A DNA stretch of 64,000 nucleotides, taken from Isoetes taiwanensis (Eukaryota; Streptophyta; Lycopodiopsida; Isoetales; Isoetaceae). The stretch lies in NCBI GenBank assembly GCA_021234155.1, contig JAJEKV010000020.1:17723018-17787017 (forward strand), written 5' to 3'. The notes under the pieces are model-generated. The model had not been told where the DNA came from. It ran no database searches and worked only from the letters and a program-made list of their open reading frames with translations. The first letter of the stretch is position 1. Each line of letters starts with the position of its first letter. The translations under genes were made by a program, and so were the position numbers. Positions 1 through 12,019 of the stretch are shown here, one piece after another.

Positions 1-746
1 GGGTTGAGCTTCTTCCTCAACCTTGGCTTTTCTTTTTTCCTTCACAACATACACAGGTTCTTGTTCATAATCAGGATAGAAAGGATCTGAGACATGTGGG
101 TGGCAAGTGTCAGGTAGGAAAGATAGCTCTGCAGATATAGAAGTAGCTTTGGCAAAGGCTTTATGTATGGAATCAAAACCTTCTTGGTTTTGGATCCTAA
201 GCATTTTCTTGTGAATTCTTGGCCTAGGAGCTAGACCTTTGATAAAAGCAGCTACAAAGAAGAGAGATGGAGTGGGGATATGACTCTTTTGGCATTTTCT
301 AAGGTAGGCACTGAATCTTTCAACATATTGGTTGATGCTTTCTCCACTTCGAATGAGAAAGTTTGAGGCTCATTGGCAAGCTCTTGTGGTTGTGACTTTC
401 CAAACCTGCTCAAGAACTGTTCTACAAGACTCTCATAAGTATTAGTAGCCATAACAGTAGTAACATGTTCACACCATGCTTCAGGTTCATTAGATTTCAT
501 ACATTTCACAAATTCAGAGAACTTACAACCTTCTTTATTACCATAATCTTTGTAGTAGTCTTCAAATGTCTTCAAGAATTGATTGGCATTCATCTTTGGG
601 CTCAAAAATAGGAGGAGTAATTGGCGAGTTCAGTTCAAAAATAGGAGGCTGATTCAAATTAGGAGGCATATTGCTTGAACTGGGCATTCCAATGGGATCG
701 ATGGGGTTACGGAGCTTGATCTGCTGCTTCTCCTACTTGGAGGCAT
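1..746 (-). pseudogene. gag: R1 gag, N-terminal part, broken
   Basis: Gag forms the particle that packages the element's RNA. Reading begins at the ATG on the minus strand at 746 (MPPSRR...), after the LTR and primer site, and corresponds to the MAPRRNEQ start of the F2 gag. The clearest open part is 605-252, with the motifs NANQFLKTFEDYYKDYG and YESLVEQFLSRF, which match the F2 Gag N-terminal domain. The frame shifts several times and the 3' part lies outside the window. The matching part of R2 is at 30,060-30,810, where different positions are damaged. Confidence 0.82.
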
Positions 747-783
747 GTTTTTCTATTTCGGGGTGAGTTCTTAATTTCCGGAG

Positions 784-807
784 GGAAATCTGGTAGGACC
801 TCCAAAA
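784..807 (-). promoter_or_regulatory. R1 primer binding site (tRNA-Gln type)
   Basis: On the minus strand, right after the LTR end CTCCAACA, comes TTTTGGAGGTCCTACC and then AGATTT. The segment from TGG resembles the complement of a plant tRNA-Gln 3' end (CCA, acceptor stem, T-arm). Confidence 0.65.
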
Positions 808-3396
808 TGTTGGAGATTATCACAGGTGGTCTCCAAGCGGGGGCCTTACAAGGGTGTTTTGATGGTCGGGACCTCGGATCACTTGAGGTGATCAATGCAC
901 CTTTGCAAAACATCTCTGAATTTTAAGGAAATACCAAATCCACTAGAGTCCCTAAAGCAAAAAGAAACTAGCGGCACTCAAACATTCACCAAACCATGCA
1001 TCTATTTCAAAAGCACTTGAAATCTTTACCAAGGTATGCTAGCCAATTCGAAAACTTTGTGAAAAGTCTACGGGCAAAATGCTTCTGATTTCTCACAAAT
1101 CAAAAACATACATTTGGGTCAATTTTTGGTCAATGGCCGGACGGTGAGCTCGATTTTGCCAAATGCTAACCAATGATCTTCTATGGTAGAAACAAATTCC
1201 CACACCTAGGTGTGCTCACTGTAGAGTCATGTGCATATGCTCACTTAGTTCAAACAAAGCTTGAATTCTTCTTTGAAACATGCATTAACAGAGTTTCAAT
1301 GGCAATGTCCATGCTTGTCCTTGCACTCTAATTGTCAATCCCCTTTCTTTTGTTTTTCTACGCTCTTAATACTTCACTCTTGGCGCTTCTAATAGTTACT
1401 TGGATGCTAGAAATGCCTACAAACTAACGGATGATTTGAAGAAAAGATCTATTCTTAGTCTTTTCCAAAGGACATATGCCCGAAGTCGTTTCAATTTTAT
1501 CTCTAACTATGACTTAAACAAACACTAGTTGTATTCTGCTCAATTCCTTTATGCTCAATTGTAAATGACAATGCAGTAAAATGAGTTTAATCATAGTTTC
1601 ACGATCTTTTCCCAAATTCCGATTTTCATTAAGTCAAAAGCGGCAAATTCACAACACAAGGTGTTCAAGAATGTCATTTGGATCACCCAAGAACAACTCA
1701 ATCAAAATAAACTTCAAGTTTCAAAGATTCAAGGATATTTCATCACATATGCCTCAGTTTTGATTTCCGGCGGGAGGATCTTACGCAAAAGCTCTGGCGT
1801 AGGCGTCCGCGACTTCCGTTCACGGTCTTCAAATCCGCTTATGGCCCTCGAAAAAAATTGATAGAACAAACCCCTTTTAAAATCCCACATCTCGGCGGAT
1901 CTTGGCAAATTCGCAATCAATGCCACGGTTTTGGTTTAATTGAAGCTGTTCTTTAGGTGGAGTAGGACAAAACCGAGCCCAGCGAGATGCAATGATTGCC
2001 GTTTGGCTCTTGAGAATGGAGGTTTCTTGGCAAGTTCAAATTTTAGGGTTCAATGATATATCCATCGGTAGAGATCAAAAATCAGATCGGGTGATATATA
2101 GCTCGATCTAGGTGGACTTGTAAATTGGCGTGTCTTGCCCCGTGGGATCCGGTACCTCCGCCCCTGCGCCCGGGTGAGCCCGTGGAGGTCTTGGATAGGC
2201 TGGAAAGGAATCTAGGGGGTAGAATAGGAATTTTTTTGTATTTTTTTTGGCAATGGGCACGGTTCCCAAGAAATGAAATTTGAAGGTCTATATAGGGTCT
2301 TTTTTGGAGATTTTTTGTGCCAGGTGGCATATTTTCATGGGAGCTTCAAGATGGCAAGGCCAAATTTTGGAAAAATAATACTTTGATTTTTGTTCAAAAA
2401 AGGATGAATGGGCAAAGTCAATGGTGATGTGTGTTGGTCAAACAAGGCATTTTGCCTGGATGGAATTTCAAGATTTCAAATGCCCCTTGATATTTTGATG
2501 ATGAGGTGGCAATAGGTGAAAATATAGTGGAGAGGTGGAAAAAATAGGTCAACTAGGGTAAACAAGGCTAGTAGGTTCACTTCCCAAGGTAATTTGATCA
2601 TTAGGTTGACCAATTTTGAGTTTGGTCAAAACTTGCCTAGTCATCATTTGATGATGTGGAGTGATGTGATGATGTGGAAATTTGGTGCTTAGGTGGCAAC
2701 ATGATGAATGAGACATGAAAGTGGCAAATGATGAGTGGACCAAAGTAGCTTTGGAGGTGATGACATGTATATCTAGTCATCATGCCATGTCACTTAGAGA
2801 TGGTGACTAGGCATTTTTGTGCTTTTTTGTGTTTTTTGTGCTTAGCACATATTTTTTTTTGCTTTAGCTACTTGGTATGAAGTGTGTGATAATGGAATGG
2901 CAAGGCATGAGATGAAAATGATGATATGGAACTTGATGCTAGGCAACTTTTAGGTTTGACAACTCCCTTGGAAAATGTGCCCTAGGTAATGGTAGGTCAA
3001 CTATGAAACAAATGGTTACATATGAAATACATGATGGTATAGGATGTGAAAAGGCAATGAAGGTGAAAAAATAGGATAAAGGATGATGGTATGATGGAAC
3101 AAAAGGCAAATAGAGAATCATCACAACATGAGAAAGATAAATACCATATCATAGCTTGCCATCTTTCACGGGGGTCTTCCAAACTTCACAAGTGCCTTGA
3201 GAGCTAGAGAATGCATTCAATCCTTGGAGTTTGAGTTGTGAACTTGTGTCTTGACTTAAAGTCATCCTTTGAGTTCTTCATCGGCATCTTTGGTCTTCAA
3301 ATCTTTTGGTTTTCGGTATTCTTGGTCTTCAAATCTTTGCACAGTGATATTGCTTTCGGGGAGCCTTGTATATATTTACTGCTATAGCGGGCAACA
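808..3396 (-). repeat. R1 5' LTR (F3 family, 2.59 kb)
   Basis: On the minus strand the LTR would start TGTTGCC at 3,396 and end CTCCAACA at 808; the start is garbled here but clear in R2 at 33,462. A TATA box reads on the minus strand at 2,295-2,288 (CTATATAG), giving a U3 of ~1.1 kb. A 17-base palindrome lies 69 bases from the LTR end (877-893). Long open frames in it on either strand are low-complexity accidents. Confidence 0.9.
2288..2295 (-). promoter_or_regulatory. TATA box of R1 LTR
   Basis: The minus strand reads CTATATAG about 1.1 kb into the LTR. The same motif is at 32,354-32,361 in R2. Its position in the middle of the LTR suits a U3 promoter; the transcription start is not visible from sequence alone. 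Confidence 0.55.
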
Positions 3397-3583
3397 ACTT
3401 CTGCCAAAAAATTCTCAGGTCGGGGATATTATTGGCCTACTGATTTAAAGATTGTTATCTTGCTATAAAGTCTTGCCACAAAGTGTCGGATATTTGGCAA
3501 AAGGATCCTCCTTCCGGTTTGCATTAAATCCCATCATTTTCTCGGGACCCTTCAAATATGGGGATTGGATTATATTGGCCCTA
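3397..3583 (+). pseudogene. int: Scrap of Q integrase (zinc-binding to catalytic domain), copy A
   Basis: A short plus-strand piece reads as the HHCC-to-catalytic-core junction of a Ty3/gypsy integrase: KILRSGYYWPT, then CHKCQIFGKRIL, then GLDYIGP with the first catalytic Asp. It is cut on the left by the R1 LTR and on the right by the P1 LTR. Copy B (33,463-33,649) reads the same frame cleanly. Here several CAG/CTG sites are garbled (for example 3,508-3,522) and break the frame. It belongs with the integrase remainder at 54,768. Confidence 0.85.
3579..3583 (+). other. Left target-site duplication of P1 (CCCTA)
   Basis: Five bases CCCTA precede the P1 5' LTR within integrase coding sequence. 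The partner on the right of P1 is missing because the P1 3' LTR is truncated at ~22,990. In copy B the same CCCTA flanks P2 on both sides. Confidence 0.8.
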
Positions 3584-5878
3584 TGTTGCCCTGCTATGGC
3601 AACATGGCAAAGTGCCATCAAATCTTTTTTATGTTGCAGGGAAAAAGAAGATACTATGTTGAAGAACCAAGTGAAGACATTGAATTGGAATCAAGATCAC
3701 ACATTGAGAGGACCTAAGCATCTAGAAGTTTGGAAGACCCCTATGAAGTTTGCAAGCTATTAAAGTGGTATCTTTTTTTCTCCTTCATGTTGTCATTTCT
3801 ATTCTCCTACCTCACACTCCCACATTTCCAACGTTCCATTACCCCATACTATCATACATCTCACACATAGCCTTTTGTTCCATAGTTGACCTACCACTAC
3901 CTAAGGCACATTTTTCAAAGTTGTTACACAAAAGGATTGCCTAAGCATCAAGTTCTACATCATATTTTTTTTCATCATATCATTCCATTATCACACACTC
4001 CATACCATGTGGCTATAAAAAAAAAAAAAAAGCATTTGAAAAGCTAAACACGAGTTTGCCTAGTCACCATCTCCAAGTGACATGGCATGATGACTAGATA
4101 CATGTGTCATCACTTACAAAGCCACATTGGTCCACTCACCATTTGCCACTTCCATATATCATTCACCAAGTTGCCACCTAAGCAACAAGTGTCCACATCA
4201 CCACATCCTCCATACCATTACATCACTCAACATCATTCCATCATCATATCACCTTGCATCATCAAATGATGACTAGGCAAATGTTGACCAAACCCAAAAA
4301 GTTGGTCAACCATAAGATTGAAATGATTGATAAATGTGCCTATTAGCCTTGTTCTCCCTCCTTGCCACCTCACCAAATCCATGTCTAATGCCTACTCACC
4401 CCATTCTTTTTTTTCCTACAAAAATCAAAAGTATGGCATTTGAGAGTTTGATGATACCACTGATAGCCCTCATGGAATCATGCCACGGCACAAAAAAATT
4501 TGAAAAAAAGAGTGCATATTGACCTTCTAAATGGCTTTCTTGGGAAACGTGCTTCATTTGAAAAAATGGCAAAACCTACCTACATCTACCCCCATCTATC
4601 TACCCTCTCATCCTCACCTTAAGTGGCGTCCCCCACGGCATGCCAAGTCAAAACACGAGCCGAGCTTGGCGTGGGAGGAGACCACGTAATCAAAGAGAGG
4701 AAAATAGCTCTCTATTTATACCTTAGCCTCTTTTCTGATTTTTTGCACGTGGGATAATTGCTCTCAAGAAAACTCAGGAACCCTAAAATGTGACTTGCCA
4801 AGAACTTGTTTTTTGTCGATTGAACCAAAGCAATCATTACATTGGCTAACCATTCTGTCTGTTACACCCAAAGAAATGTCTAAACCAACCAAAAACATGG
4901 CCAAGATCCCGAATTTGCAAGATCCGTAGGAAGCGAGTTTTTAAAGGGGATTCATTCAGCGAGAGAAAAGTGTGGGCTTTTAAGTGATTCAAAGGCAAGT
5001 ACCGAAGTGTGAAGTCGGAATTGATCTTTGAGAGTTCCTCCTGCCTTAAGAGATCTATCACGAGGCATATTATGATTGATTTGTATCCAAAAATTCACGA
5101 TTTGTATGTTTTAGAGATGTCATGTTGATTGATCATCTTGATCATTGACATGACGTCAAATGTGATGACTTTGATTCAGTTTAATGAAAATCGACCTTGG
5201 AAAATATCATTTGATGCATTTGTGTTTGAATTAATTCTAGAAATGGGGAAGAAAAAGCCATACCTCACCACGGTGGCATACAAAGCTCTAGCAGCATTGG
5301 TACAATTATTTAGGAAAGGAAAAGCTAAAAAGGGGGAGAAAAGATCAACCCCATCGATGTTTTAAAAGTCTGTCATACTTTTCATGATCATTAGATGCTC
5401 GGACATACTTCTCAAATTACAGGTGACTTTTTAGCCACGAAAATAGCATGCTCTTATTGTGCGGGCCTCGTGTTCCTTTATCTAAATTTAGTTGGATCGA
5501 AAATTCATCACCATTCTCATTTTGGCAAAATTGAGTGCACCGGCATCGATCCATTGACCAACTTAGACTTAGTCAAGAATCATTATTTCTCACCTGTAGT
5601 GAGGATTCTTTGCATAGACTTTCTCCAACACTTTCTTCAGATATCATGGTGACATGCTATGCTTGTTTGGGTTCAAAATGTTGAATGCATTAATTTACGT
5701 ACTGTTAGAATAAGACTAGCTTTTTGGCTTTTGGGAAACTAGTGAAATCTTGTTTTACGGAAATTTAAAAAGAGATATTTTAGCCGCAGTGATCACCTCA
5801 AGTGATACGAGGTCCTAGACCAAGATTAGTGCTTCTTTGACACGAGGTTGGTGGTTTTAGCCAGTTTTGCCATCAACA
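3584..5878 (+). repeat. P1 5' LTR (F2 family, 2.30 kb)
   Basis: It starts TGTTGCCCTGCTATGGCAACA, an inverted repeat right at the LTR start, and ends GCCATCAACA. A TATA box is at 4,712-4,720. The region just upstream is GC-rich with a CACGT core at 4,683-4,687. The palindrome near the LTR end (5,791-5,807) is damaged here and intact in P2. Parts of U3 (about 4,080-4,280) are homologous, in opposite orientation, to the F3 LTR. Confidence 0.93.
4712..4720 (+). promoter_or_regulatory. TATA box of P1 LTR
   Basis: CTATTTATA followed by CC, about 1.13 kb into the LTR and ~25 bases downstream of a CACGT core. The motif is conserved in both P2 LTRs (34,772 and 53,578). Confidence 0.6.
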
Positions 5879-5901
5879 TTTTGGAGGTCCTACCGAGATT
5901 T
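5879..5901 (+). promoter_or_regulatory. P1 primer binding site (tRNA-Gln type)
   Basis: TTT then TGGAGGTCCTACCGAGATTT directly after the LTR. From the TGG onward it resembles the complement of a plant tRNA-Gln 3' end, including the T-arm part ACCGAGATTT. The assignment rests on my memory of the tRNA. Confidence 0.65.
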
Positions 5902-5924
5902 CCACACTGGTTTTCAAAGAACTC

Positions 5925-6265
5925 ATGGCTCCTAGAAGAAATGAACAGCAAGAAGCTCGGAACCATTGGAACCCACAAGGATTACATTTGGTTGTGGTAC
6001 AGCCAAATTGTGCAATCCCACGGTGTTTTGAGCTAAGTTTGCCCATTACTCCACCCATATTTGAACCAACTATGAATGCTAACCATTTTTACCAAGGTAT
6101 TTGATGAATATTATAGAGATTATGGTTGTAAAAAGGGCTGTAGGTTTTTTGAGTTTAAGAGATGCATGAAATCTGATGAGGCATATGCTTGGTGTGAGCA
6201 TGTGACCTCAGTTATGGGTACTGATACATATGAAAGTCTTGTGCAGCAATTTTTGGCTAGGTTTG
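5925..6265 (+). pseudogene. gag: P1 gag, N-terminal part, interrupted by M1
   Basis: The start is the ATG at 5,925 in the context MAPRRNEQQEA, 47 bases after the LTR. The reading matches the intact P2 copy (35,996-36,338) but is frameshifted where CAG/CTG-rich sequence is garbled (about 5,968-5,990 and 6,090). The end carries the conserved Gag motifs CRFFEFKRCMKSDE and YESLVQQFLARF. At 6,266 the M1 LTR begins in mid-gene; gag resumes near 16,520. Confidence 0.87.
6261..6265 (+). other. Probable left target-site duplication of M1 (GTTTG)
   Basis: GTTTG precedes the M1 LTR, and the same bases precede M2 at 36,334-36,338. The right-hand copy cannot be read at 16,513 or 46,583 because both junctions are garbled. 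Confidence 0.4.
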
Positions 6266-8232
6266 TGTTGACCCTAAACCTGGCTTATAGGTCAACCACA
6301 AGAATCCAATTCAAGTTTTCACTCAAATTGGGGTTAGGACCTCCAGATCACTTAAGGTGATCAGTCTATGCAAGAAAATTCCAAAGATAAGTTCAAAAAG
6401 TTTGAGTTCTATACCTTTCCCATTTTCAAAAAATGGTACCTTTGCCAAAACAATTGTAGTGTTGGGAAGCAGATAGATGTTTTGAGTCAGATGCTGTAGA
6501 CTTGGTCAAAAAAGTTGTAGGTAACCGACAGCAAAGCCTCTGACCAAGTCAGAGACTCAATCTGTGAGTTATTCGAGCTCAAAGTGAGGTCAAATTTTGG
6601 TCAATAGAGGTCAAATGAAAAGCTTGATCGAGGAATTGAGATTTAGAGTTGCCAATCACTTTTTTGGGAATTTCAAAGTAGGTAGATTGCAATGATCTTT
6701 TGGGGAAGGTAGGCAAGCAGTCAAATACTAGTTTGGAGGTGTATAGGTATTTTTGTATTTGGATTTAGCAAAATACAATCTAGGCTTTGCTCAAACCCAG
6801 AAGCATTTTTTTGAATTTGAGCTACACTTGGTATTTTGAATGATTTCAACTCCTTTGGCTTTCTTAACACCCAAAGATGAGTGGGCGAACCAGACCAAGG
6901 GCTAAAACACCCAGAGATTTTTCTATAGAATTTTTGTGGTGAGAATTGCTAAGGAAAATATCAGGAGACAAATTCAACAACTTGGCGGTCAATTTGGATT
7001 GATATGAAGGTAGATATATCAAGATAACAATAGATAAGGATGCTTCATAGCTTCAAGTACAAGAAAATAATCATCAAAAGTCATAAGGTAATTTGAAAGT
7101 AATGTCAACTAAATCTTGTAGATCCGGTCGAGGAGAGCTCAAGAACTTCAAGGATCGTCCGGATCTTGCTTTCGGCAATGATCAATGTATGATCACGAAT
7201 ACTTCCAGGCCTTCAAAATCTTACATTATTGTTTCGGTATATATGTTTTTTGATTTACTTGGTTCGGCATTTTAGGGCTTAAATTTAGGCTTGATGAGAT
7301 GCTTAAGAAGCGGGAAATCTGAGAAATAGATAGGTTTTGAGTTCAATGATTCCATTCCGTGATTGAGCGAGGTTTCCATAATTAGGGTTCTTGAAGGTAT
7401 TTTTCGAGAAAAATCCAGCGTCACGATGTAGTATTTCTTGAGGTATATCCCAAAGAATATCTTTGTATTTATCAATTTTAGGAAGATAGGCCATGGTCCA
7501 TAAAGGGTACCACAAAAATAATTATGAGTCTTAACCCATTTTGGGTCTATGGCAACCCTAATTTCTTTGGGGAATATTCTAGATGGATAGAAAATGGGAT
7601 ATTAATGGAACATATTTGAGTGGCATAGGTACACATAATGGTAAAGAACAAGGAGGCACAAAAGCTTGTGAAAAAAAAGATTAGGCCAAGGGTATGTGGT
7701 AAGGGTGCAATATGAAAGAATGAAAATAAGGCAAAGGGGTATGAAATGGGTAAGACATCCATGGGAAAACAAAATGTGGTAAGAAAGGTACTTTTGGCAA
7801 GGCAAAATATGATTTGCAAAAGGTGAGCAAAAAGAAGAATATGAGTGTGAGGGAAAATGACTAGGGGAAATTCAAAAAGGAAGGTGAGAATAAGATATGG
7901 GGGGGTAGGCAAAAAATGGCTAAGGGATGGAACCAAATACCATGGGATCTTCTAAACTTTGAACTTCCAATCTTCAAAAATGCCTTCAAACTTCTTTTAA
8001 CCCGAGAATCTTCTAGAGCATATTCTTGACTAAGCACTTTGACCTTGAATAAAGTACCTCATGTGAGTTTTGAACCTTGAGCACTTGTTGACTTGAGAAA
8101 TGAACACCCTTTGACCTCCATATCAATGTTGACGCCAAGAATCTTCCAAACTTTGACCTAGTATTCCAAGATAAGTTGACCTAGTTTTGAATGCATGGAT
8201 CACAAGTAGCATGTTGCCCTTTGGGGGCAACA
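6266..8232 (-). repeat. M1 3' LTR (F1 family, 1.97 kb)
   Basis: On the minus strand it begins TGTTGCCCCCAAAGGGCAACA at 8,232 and ends GGTCAACA at 6,266. The TATA candidate is at 7,238-7,244 and the palindrome GATCACCTTAAGTGATC at 6,346-6,362. The apparent frames of 129 and 67 codons within it are not conserved between LTR copies. Confidence 0.93.
7238..7244 (-). promoter_or_regulatory. TATA-like box of M1 LTR
   Basis: The minus strand reads ATATATACC about 1 kb into the LTR. The other F1 LTRs carry the same motif (for example Q, 57,398-57,406, CTTATATACC). Confidence 0.5.
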
Positions 8233-9033
8233 TCTCATAAAAAACAAGAAAAAGGCTGGTCCCCTCACCCATATAATGTCAAAAGTGAATAAGTAAGGGG
8301 GTCTTCAACTTTGTACCAAAATTGTGCGTGATAGAGTAAAAGTGCAAATGTTGGTGATGGTGAAATGATGTAGGTGGGATATGGTGAGGTGAGAGAAGGC
8401 AAAAATGGATGTGAAAATGACAAGGTGATGATGGAGTGATGGTGAATGGAATATGGTGAGTGAGAAGAGATAAAAGTGAATGTGAATATGACAAGATGAT
8501 AATGAAATGGAGATGAAATGAGTGTACAAGTGTTTGAAACTTCGCCAAAACAAGAAAAATGTGTGTATCCCTCTTGATCTTCAACAAGTGCAACTCTGCT
8601 ATGATGGTAAAGATGAATGGTGCAGTGCTTTTCTTCTGTAGGGAATGAGAACAAGAATGAGGAGTTTAGATGGAAGGTAGGGCCACTTTATGGCGGATGA
8701 AAAACATGGAGGAAGAGTGCACTGTCATGGAAACACATAAACCAATTAGTCTCAAAACCTTGCAACTCTGCTATGATGGTGAAGGTGATTTTGCGAGTCT
8801 TTGCTAGGGTATGGAAAACAAGAATAGAGGATTGGATGGATGGTAGGAATGTTTAAGGCAATTGAATAAAAATGGAAGAAAAGAATGCTCCCTGCAAATG
8901 ACACTTGGTAGTTATTAGTATCAACCACATTTCTTGAGATCACTGTATTTGCACTACGGTCAAATCAACCTAAAAACATGAAACCAATTCTATTAGAGTA
9001 AAAGTGCTCCAAAAGTCAGTAACTGTTTCTATC
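8233..9033 (-). other. M1 noncoding stretch between integrase and 3' LTR
   Basis: No gene is seen. It holds a low-complexity run rich in ATGGTG/GTGAATG (about 8,335-8,530), two copies of a hairpin-forming motif 172 bases apart (near 8,593 and 8,765), and on the minus strand GAGGGGACCAGCC about 25-30 bases before the LTR, a candidate for the plus-strand primer region. Frames of up to 129 codons arise from the low complexity. Confidence 0.75.
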
Positions 9034-10225
9034 TCATCGAAATAGTGTGCTTAAAGATCTAACTGATTTAACTACTTTAAACCTACCATAAATCTTCAAA
9101 CTTTTTAATGAGAGAATAGGGACAAGCAAGCATCTTTGGTCCCAATACCTTTTCAGTGCAAGATATTGATTGGATTTGCGGGGGCATTCACGAGGCAAAT
9201 TCTTGTAGCCAATAAGAGTTAGTACTGCAGGTTCGATTACTACAAATGGTCCTTCCCAAATATTGTCAAATTTGCCGGTGAGTCTTCCTTTGACTTGTTC
9301 CATTTGAGAACAAGCTCTCCTTGCTTAAAAGTGCCTTGTATTTTGTGTGCGACCTTGAATGCAACGGATCCTTGGCTTTTTCAGCAAATTGGTATTCTCG
9401 GCCTCCATCCTATACTCATCTAGGTGCAAAGAAAGCATCCAATCTCTCTTGCAAGGCATGTTCAAAAGGTAAACATAATTTATAAGCTAACCTCGGGGAG
9501 GGCAACTCAAGTTCCATTTGGTAAGGCGCCCTCTATGCCATAAACGAGGTTGAAGGGTGTATGATTTGTAGTTTTGTCTTGATAGTGACTCTATAAGCCC
9601 AAAGTGCATCCACTATTTTGACATGCCAATCTCTCTTGTTGATCTCAAGCTGTCTTACACCAAAGATATTTTTCAACACTTTGTTAGTGGCCGACTTGTC
9701 CATTACCTTGGGGATAGTATGAGGAGCTCTTGGTATGCTTGACCTTCAAGATGTCCATCAGGTTAGTAATAACTTCATTAACAAAGGCGTGCCCCTATCG
9801 AGAATGCTGGCCCGAAAGGAATACCAAACACGGAACAAACATACTCATGTAAAAATCTTTGCGGTTGTGGCGGCATGCTTTGTCTCAAGGGTATAGCTTA
9901 CGCCCATTTAGTAAAATAATCTGTGGCCACAATGATATCTTTGATGTTGACCTGCGAAGAAAGAAGGATTAATAGGGCCAATATAGTCTAATCCCCAAAT
10001 TTGAAAGGGCCCTGGAGATATGATGGGATTGAGGGCATTTGGAAGTAAAATTCTTTTGCTAAAGATTTGGCATTGATGGCAAGTCTTGATAATATCATAA
10101 CAATCTTTAAAAACAGTAGGCCAATAATATCGGACGAGAATCTTTTTTCTTGTAGTATCACCAGACAAAATGCCCTCCTAAATACCTTTGTGCATTTCCC
10201 TCGATGATTAGGCGGACTAACTTTC
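9034..10225 (-). pseudogene. int: M1 integrase, broken
   Basis: Integrase inserts the cDNA into the host chromosome. From the N-terminus (high coordinates) it shows the zinc-binding part with CHQCQIFSKRILL at ~10,085, the first catalytic Asp in GLDYIGPINPS (~9,975-10,010), the remains of HSDRG (~9,800), and the YYPQGNGQ region (~9,700), which is garbled. The C-terminal GPY-like part (FDNIWEGPFVV at ~9,250-9,290) ends at the stop near 9,034. No chromodomain follows. At least six frame changes are present; M2 reads much better at the same positions. Confidence 0.85.
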
Positions 10226-10960
10226 ACTCACACATCTCAACAAGACTCCATCTCGGTTGACTTTGCACAAAACATTGTCTATCATCTTGAATTGTATGCA
10301 TTTATCCTTGAGTCTCCTTTTTTTGGTTTGAGGTGAGATTTGGAGAGATAACTCCATGTTGTAAAGGCGTCTCGATAGGTTGTTGCCACCCACCATCAGC
10401 TTGATCTTACGGAATTAACTCTACACACGAGCTACTACAAGTGAAGTATCAGCTGATATCCAACTCATCCTCATGGTCAAAAAATATATAAGGCAAATAA
10501 AGGCTAGGACTTGCGTACCAAATGTAATTCTTTTACTGAAATATCATAACTTTTGCAACTTACAAGCCCACCTTTGGATTTTTGGCTTATTGGTTGCCTT
10601 ACCAAATAGTAGACCCATTGGGTTTTGCTTCATGTAGACTTGAACTTGACTTTTAGGAGCAAGTGTCACGCCTATTGATAAGAAACATGAGGGCAGTGAC
10701 ACTTTTTCTATTCTAGTGTATCTCTCCTCTAGAGCGGACCATTGTTTACTTGCAAACACTATGGTGTGCTTTTTCCCCAAAATGGCTAACCCTATAGCTT
10801 TTTTAGTAACAGTAATATAAACTTCAAATGGTATATTCAAATCTGGTTTCCTCAAAAGTGTGGCTTCACATATGGATTGAATGAGAAAGTCAAAAGCTTC
10901 TTGGCATTTAAAGTTCATGTGATGGGTATGTGCTTACTCTGGAACTTGGAGAACTTGCCT
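10226..10960 (-). pseudogene. M1 RT-linked RNase H (catalytic Asp lost) and spacer to integrase
   Basis: This follows RT and carries the Ty3-type RNase H fold region: PFEVYITVTKKAIGLAI, then FASKQWSALEERYTRIEK, then VQVYMKQNPMGLLF. The first catalytic Asp (usually in a DAS motif) is replaced by TVTKKA, and the later TDH motif by YMK. A ~100-residue spacer with FFDHEDE-like acidic sequence leads to integrase. The same changes occur in all families here, so the domain is probably a structural remnant. Confidence 0.8.
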
Positions 10961-11905
10961 ACCCTTGTCAATCTAGAAATAGGGCTCAAAATATGAGCAA
11001 AATTAGGAATATACATTCGAGAAAACTTGTCATACCAACAAAACTTTTGACACATTTTTAGATTCTTTGGGAGGTGCTAATTTTTGAGGGCTTCAATCTT
11101 GTCTTGAAAGCAACTGAATGCCTTGGTGGATACTTCATGCCCTAAGAGTTGTCCTTTTGATGCAAAAAAAGATGCATTTCTTTGGATTTAGATTGACTCA
11201 CGAGCTCCTGCATAAAGAACAAATTCTTGCAAGTAGCTCCACATGATTAGATGGATTAGAGCCTAAGCAAAGGTCATCTAAGTACACCTAAACTCTTCAG
11301 CAGACATTGATTTTGAAAATAACATCCATTGCCCTTTGGAAGGTGGCTGGAGCATTCATCAAACCAAAAGGCATTCTTGTCATAGCATATGTACCCGGGG
11401 AGTGATAAAGGAAGTCTTTGGCTGGTCTTCTTCTTTGATGCTGATCTGGATTTGAACCACGAGAATCCATCCAAAATGAATACACTTCCTTACACCAAAG
11501 ACATATAGGATCTCTTCTAGAAAAGGCAAGGGGTAACAATCCTTGATGGTAGCTTTGTTGAGATCTCGATAATCAATGCAAATTCTTAAAGCACCACTTT
11601 TCTTTCTCTGGGAACAATGCAAGATACCCATTGGGATTAATAATTTCAATAATCACACTGCATCTAACATCTTATTCAATTCATCCTTGATTAGCCCCAT
11701 AAGTGAAGCATTAATCCTCCTTAATTTTTGAAAAACAGGTTTACAACCTTCCTTGATTTTAATTTCAAATTGGCATACCTCAGTTTTGATACGATAATTG
11801 AATAGTCCTGGGCAAATACATCTTTTCTTTCTTCAAAAACATTTGTATGCTCTCCTGTTTTGATATTCAATCAAATCTCAACAAAGCGAGTTCTAGGGCG
11901 TACCA
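10961..11905 (-). pseudogene. rt: M1 reverse transcriptase, broken
   Basis: It copies element RNA into DNA. Reading from 11,905 downward, RICIDYRDLNKATIKDCYP is at ~11,530-11,600, MPFGLMNAPATFQRAMD at ~11,325-11,380, and the catalytic YLDD at 11,271-11,285. The thumb (LRKLAPPK-like, then RVGKFSKFQSKH-like) runs to ~10,925. Several frameshifts sit at sites that read CAG or CTG in M2, for example 11,496-11,516 against 41,551-41,572. Confidence 0.87.
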
Positions 11906-12019
11906 TTTTTGTGATCACAATCTCTTGATCTCCTTCTTTTTCGATGCATCAATGGTCAAAATAGGACAAAGTGCTTTTACTTCATTGTCATCAAGGTCAT
12001 CTTGAGGGAATAGCCCCTC

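Larger units (their letters stand above)
1..3396 (-). mobile_element. R1: 5' end of an F3 Ty3/gypsy element (LTR plus start of gag)
   Basis: Reading on the minus strand, this holds a complete 5' LTR (3,396 to 808), a primer binding site and the first ~750 bases of gag, running off the left window edge. It matches the same part of R2 (30,060-33,462) closely. The LTR abuts a scrap of Q integrase at 3,397, so R1 was inserted into Q. Confidence 0.88.

Noticed and set aside
8335-8560. Possible microsatellite or satellite array
   Set aside because: The GTGAATG/GATGGTG run has no fixed period and appears once per F1 element, so it is a low-complexity part of the 3' noncoding stretch.
7547-8654. Minus-strand frames of 104-129 codons rich in His, Ser, Phe and Pro
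   Set aside because: They lie in the M1 LTR and its adjacent low-complexity stretch; composition follows GTG/ATG repeats and the frames are not kept in M2 or M4.
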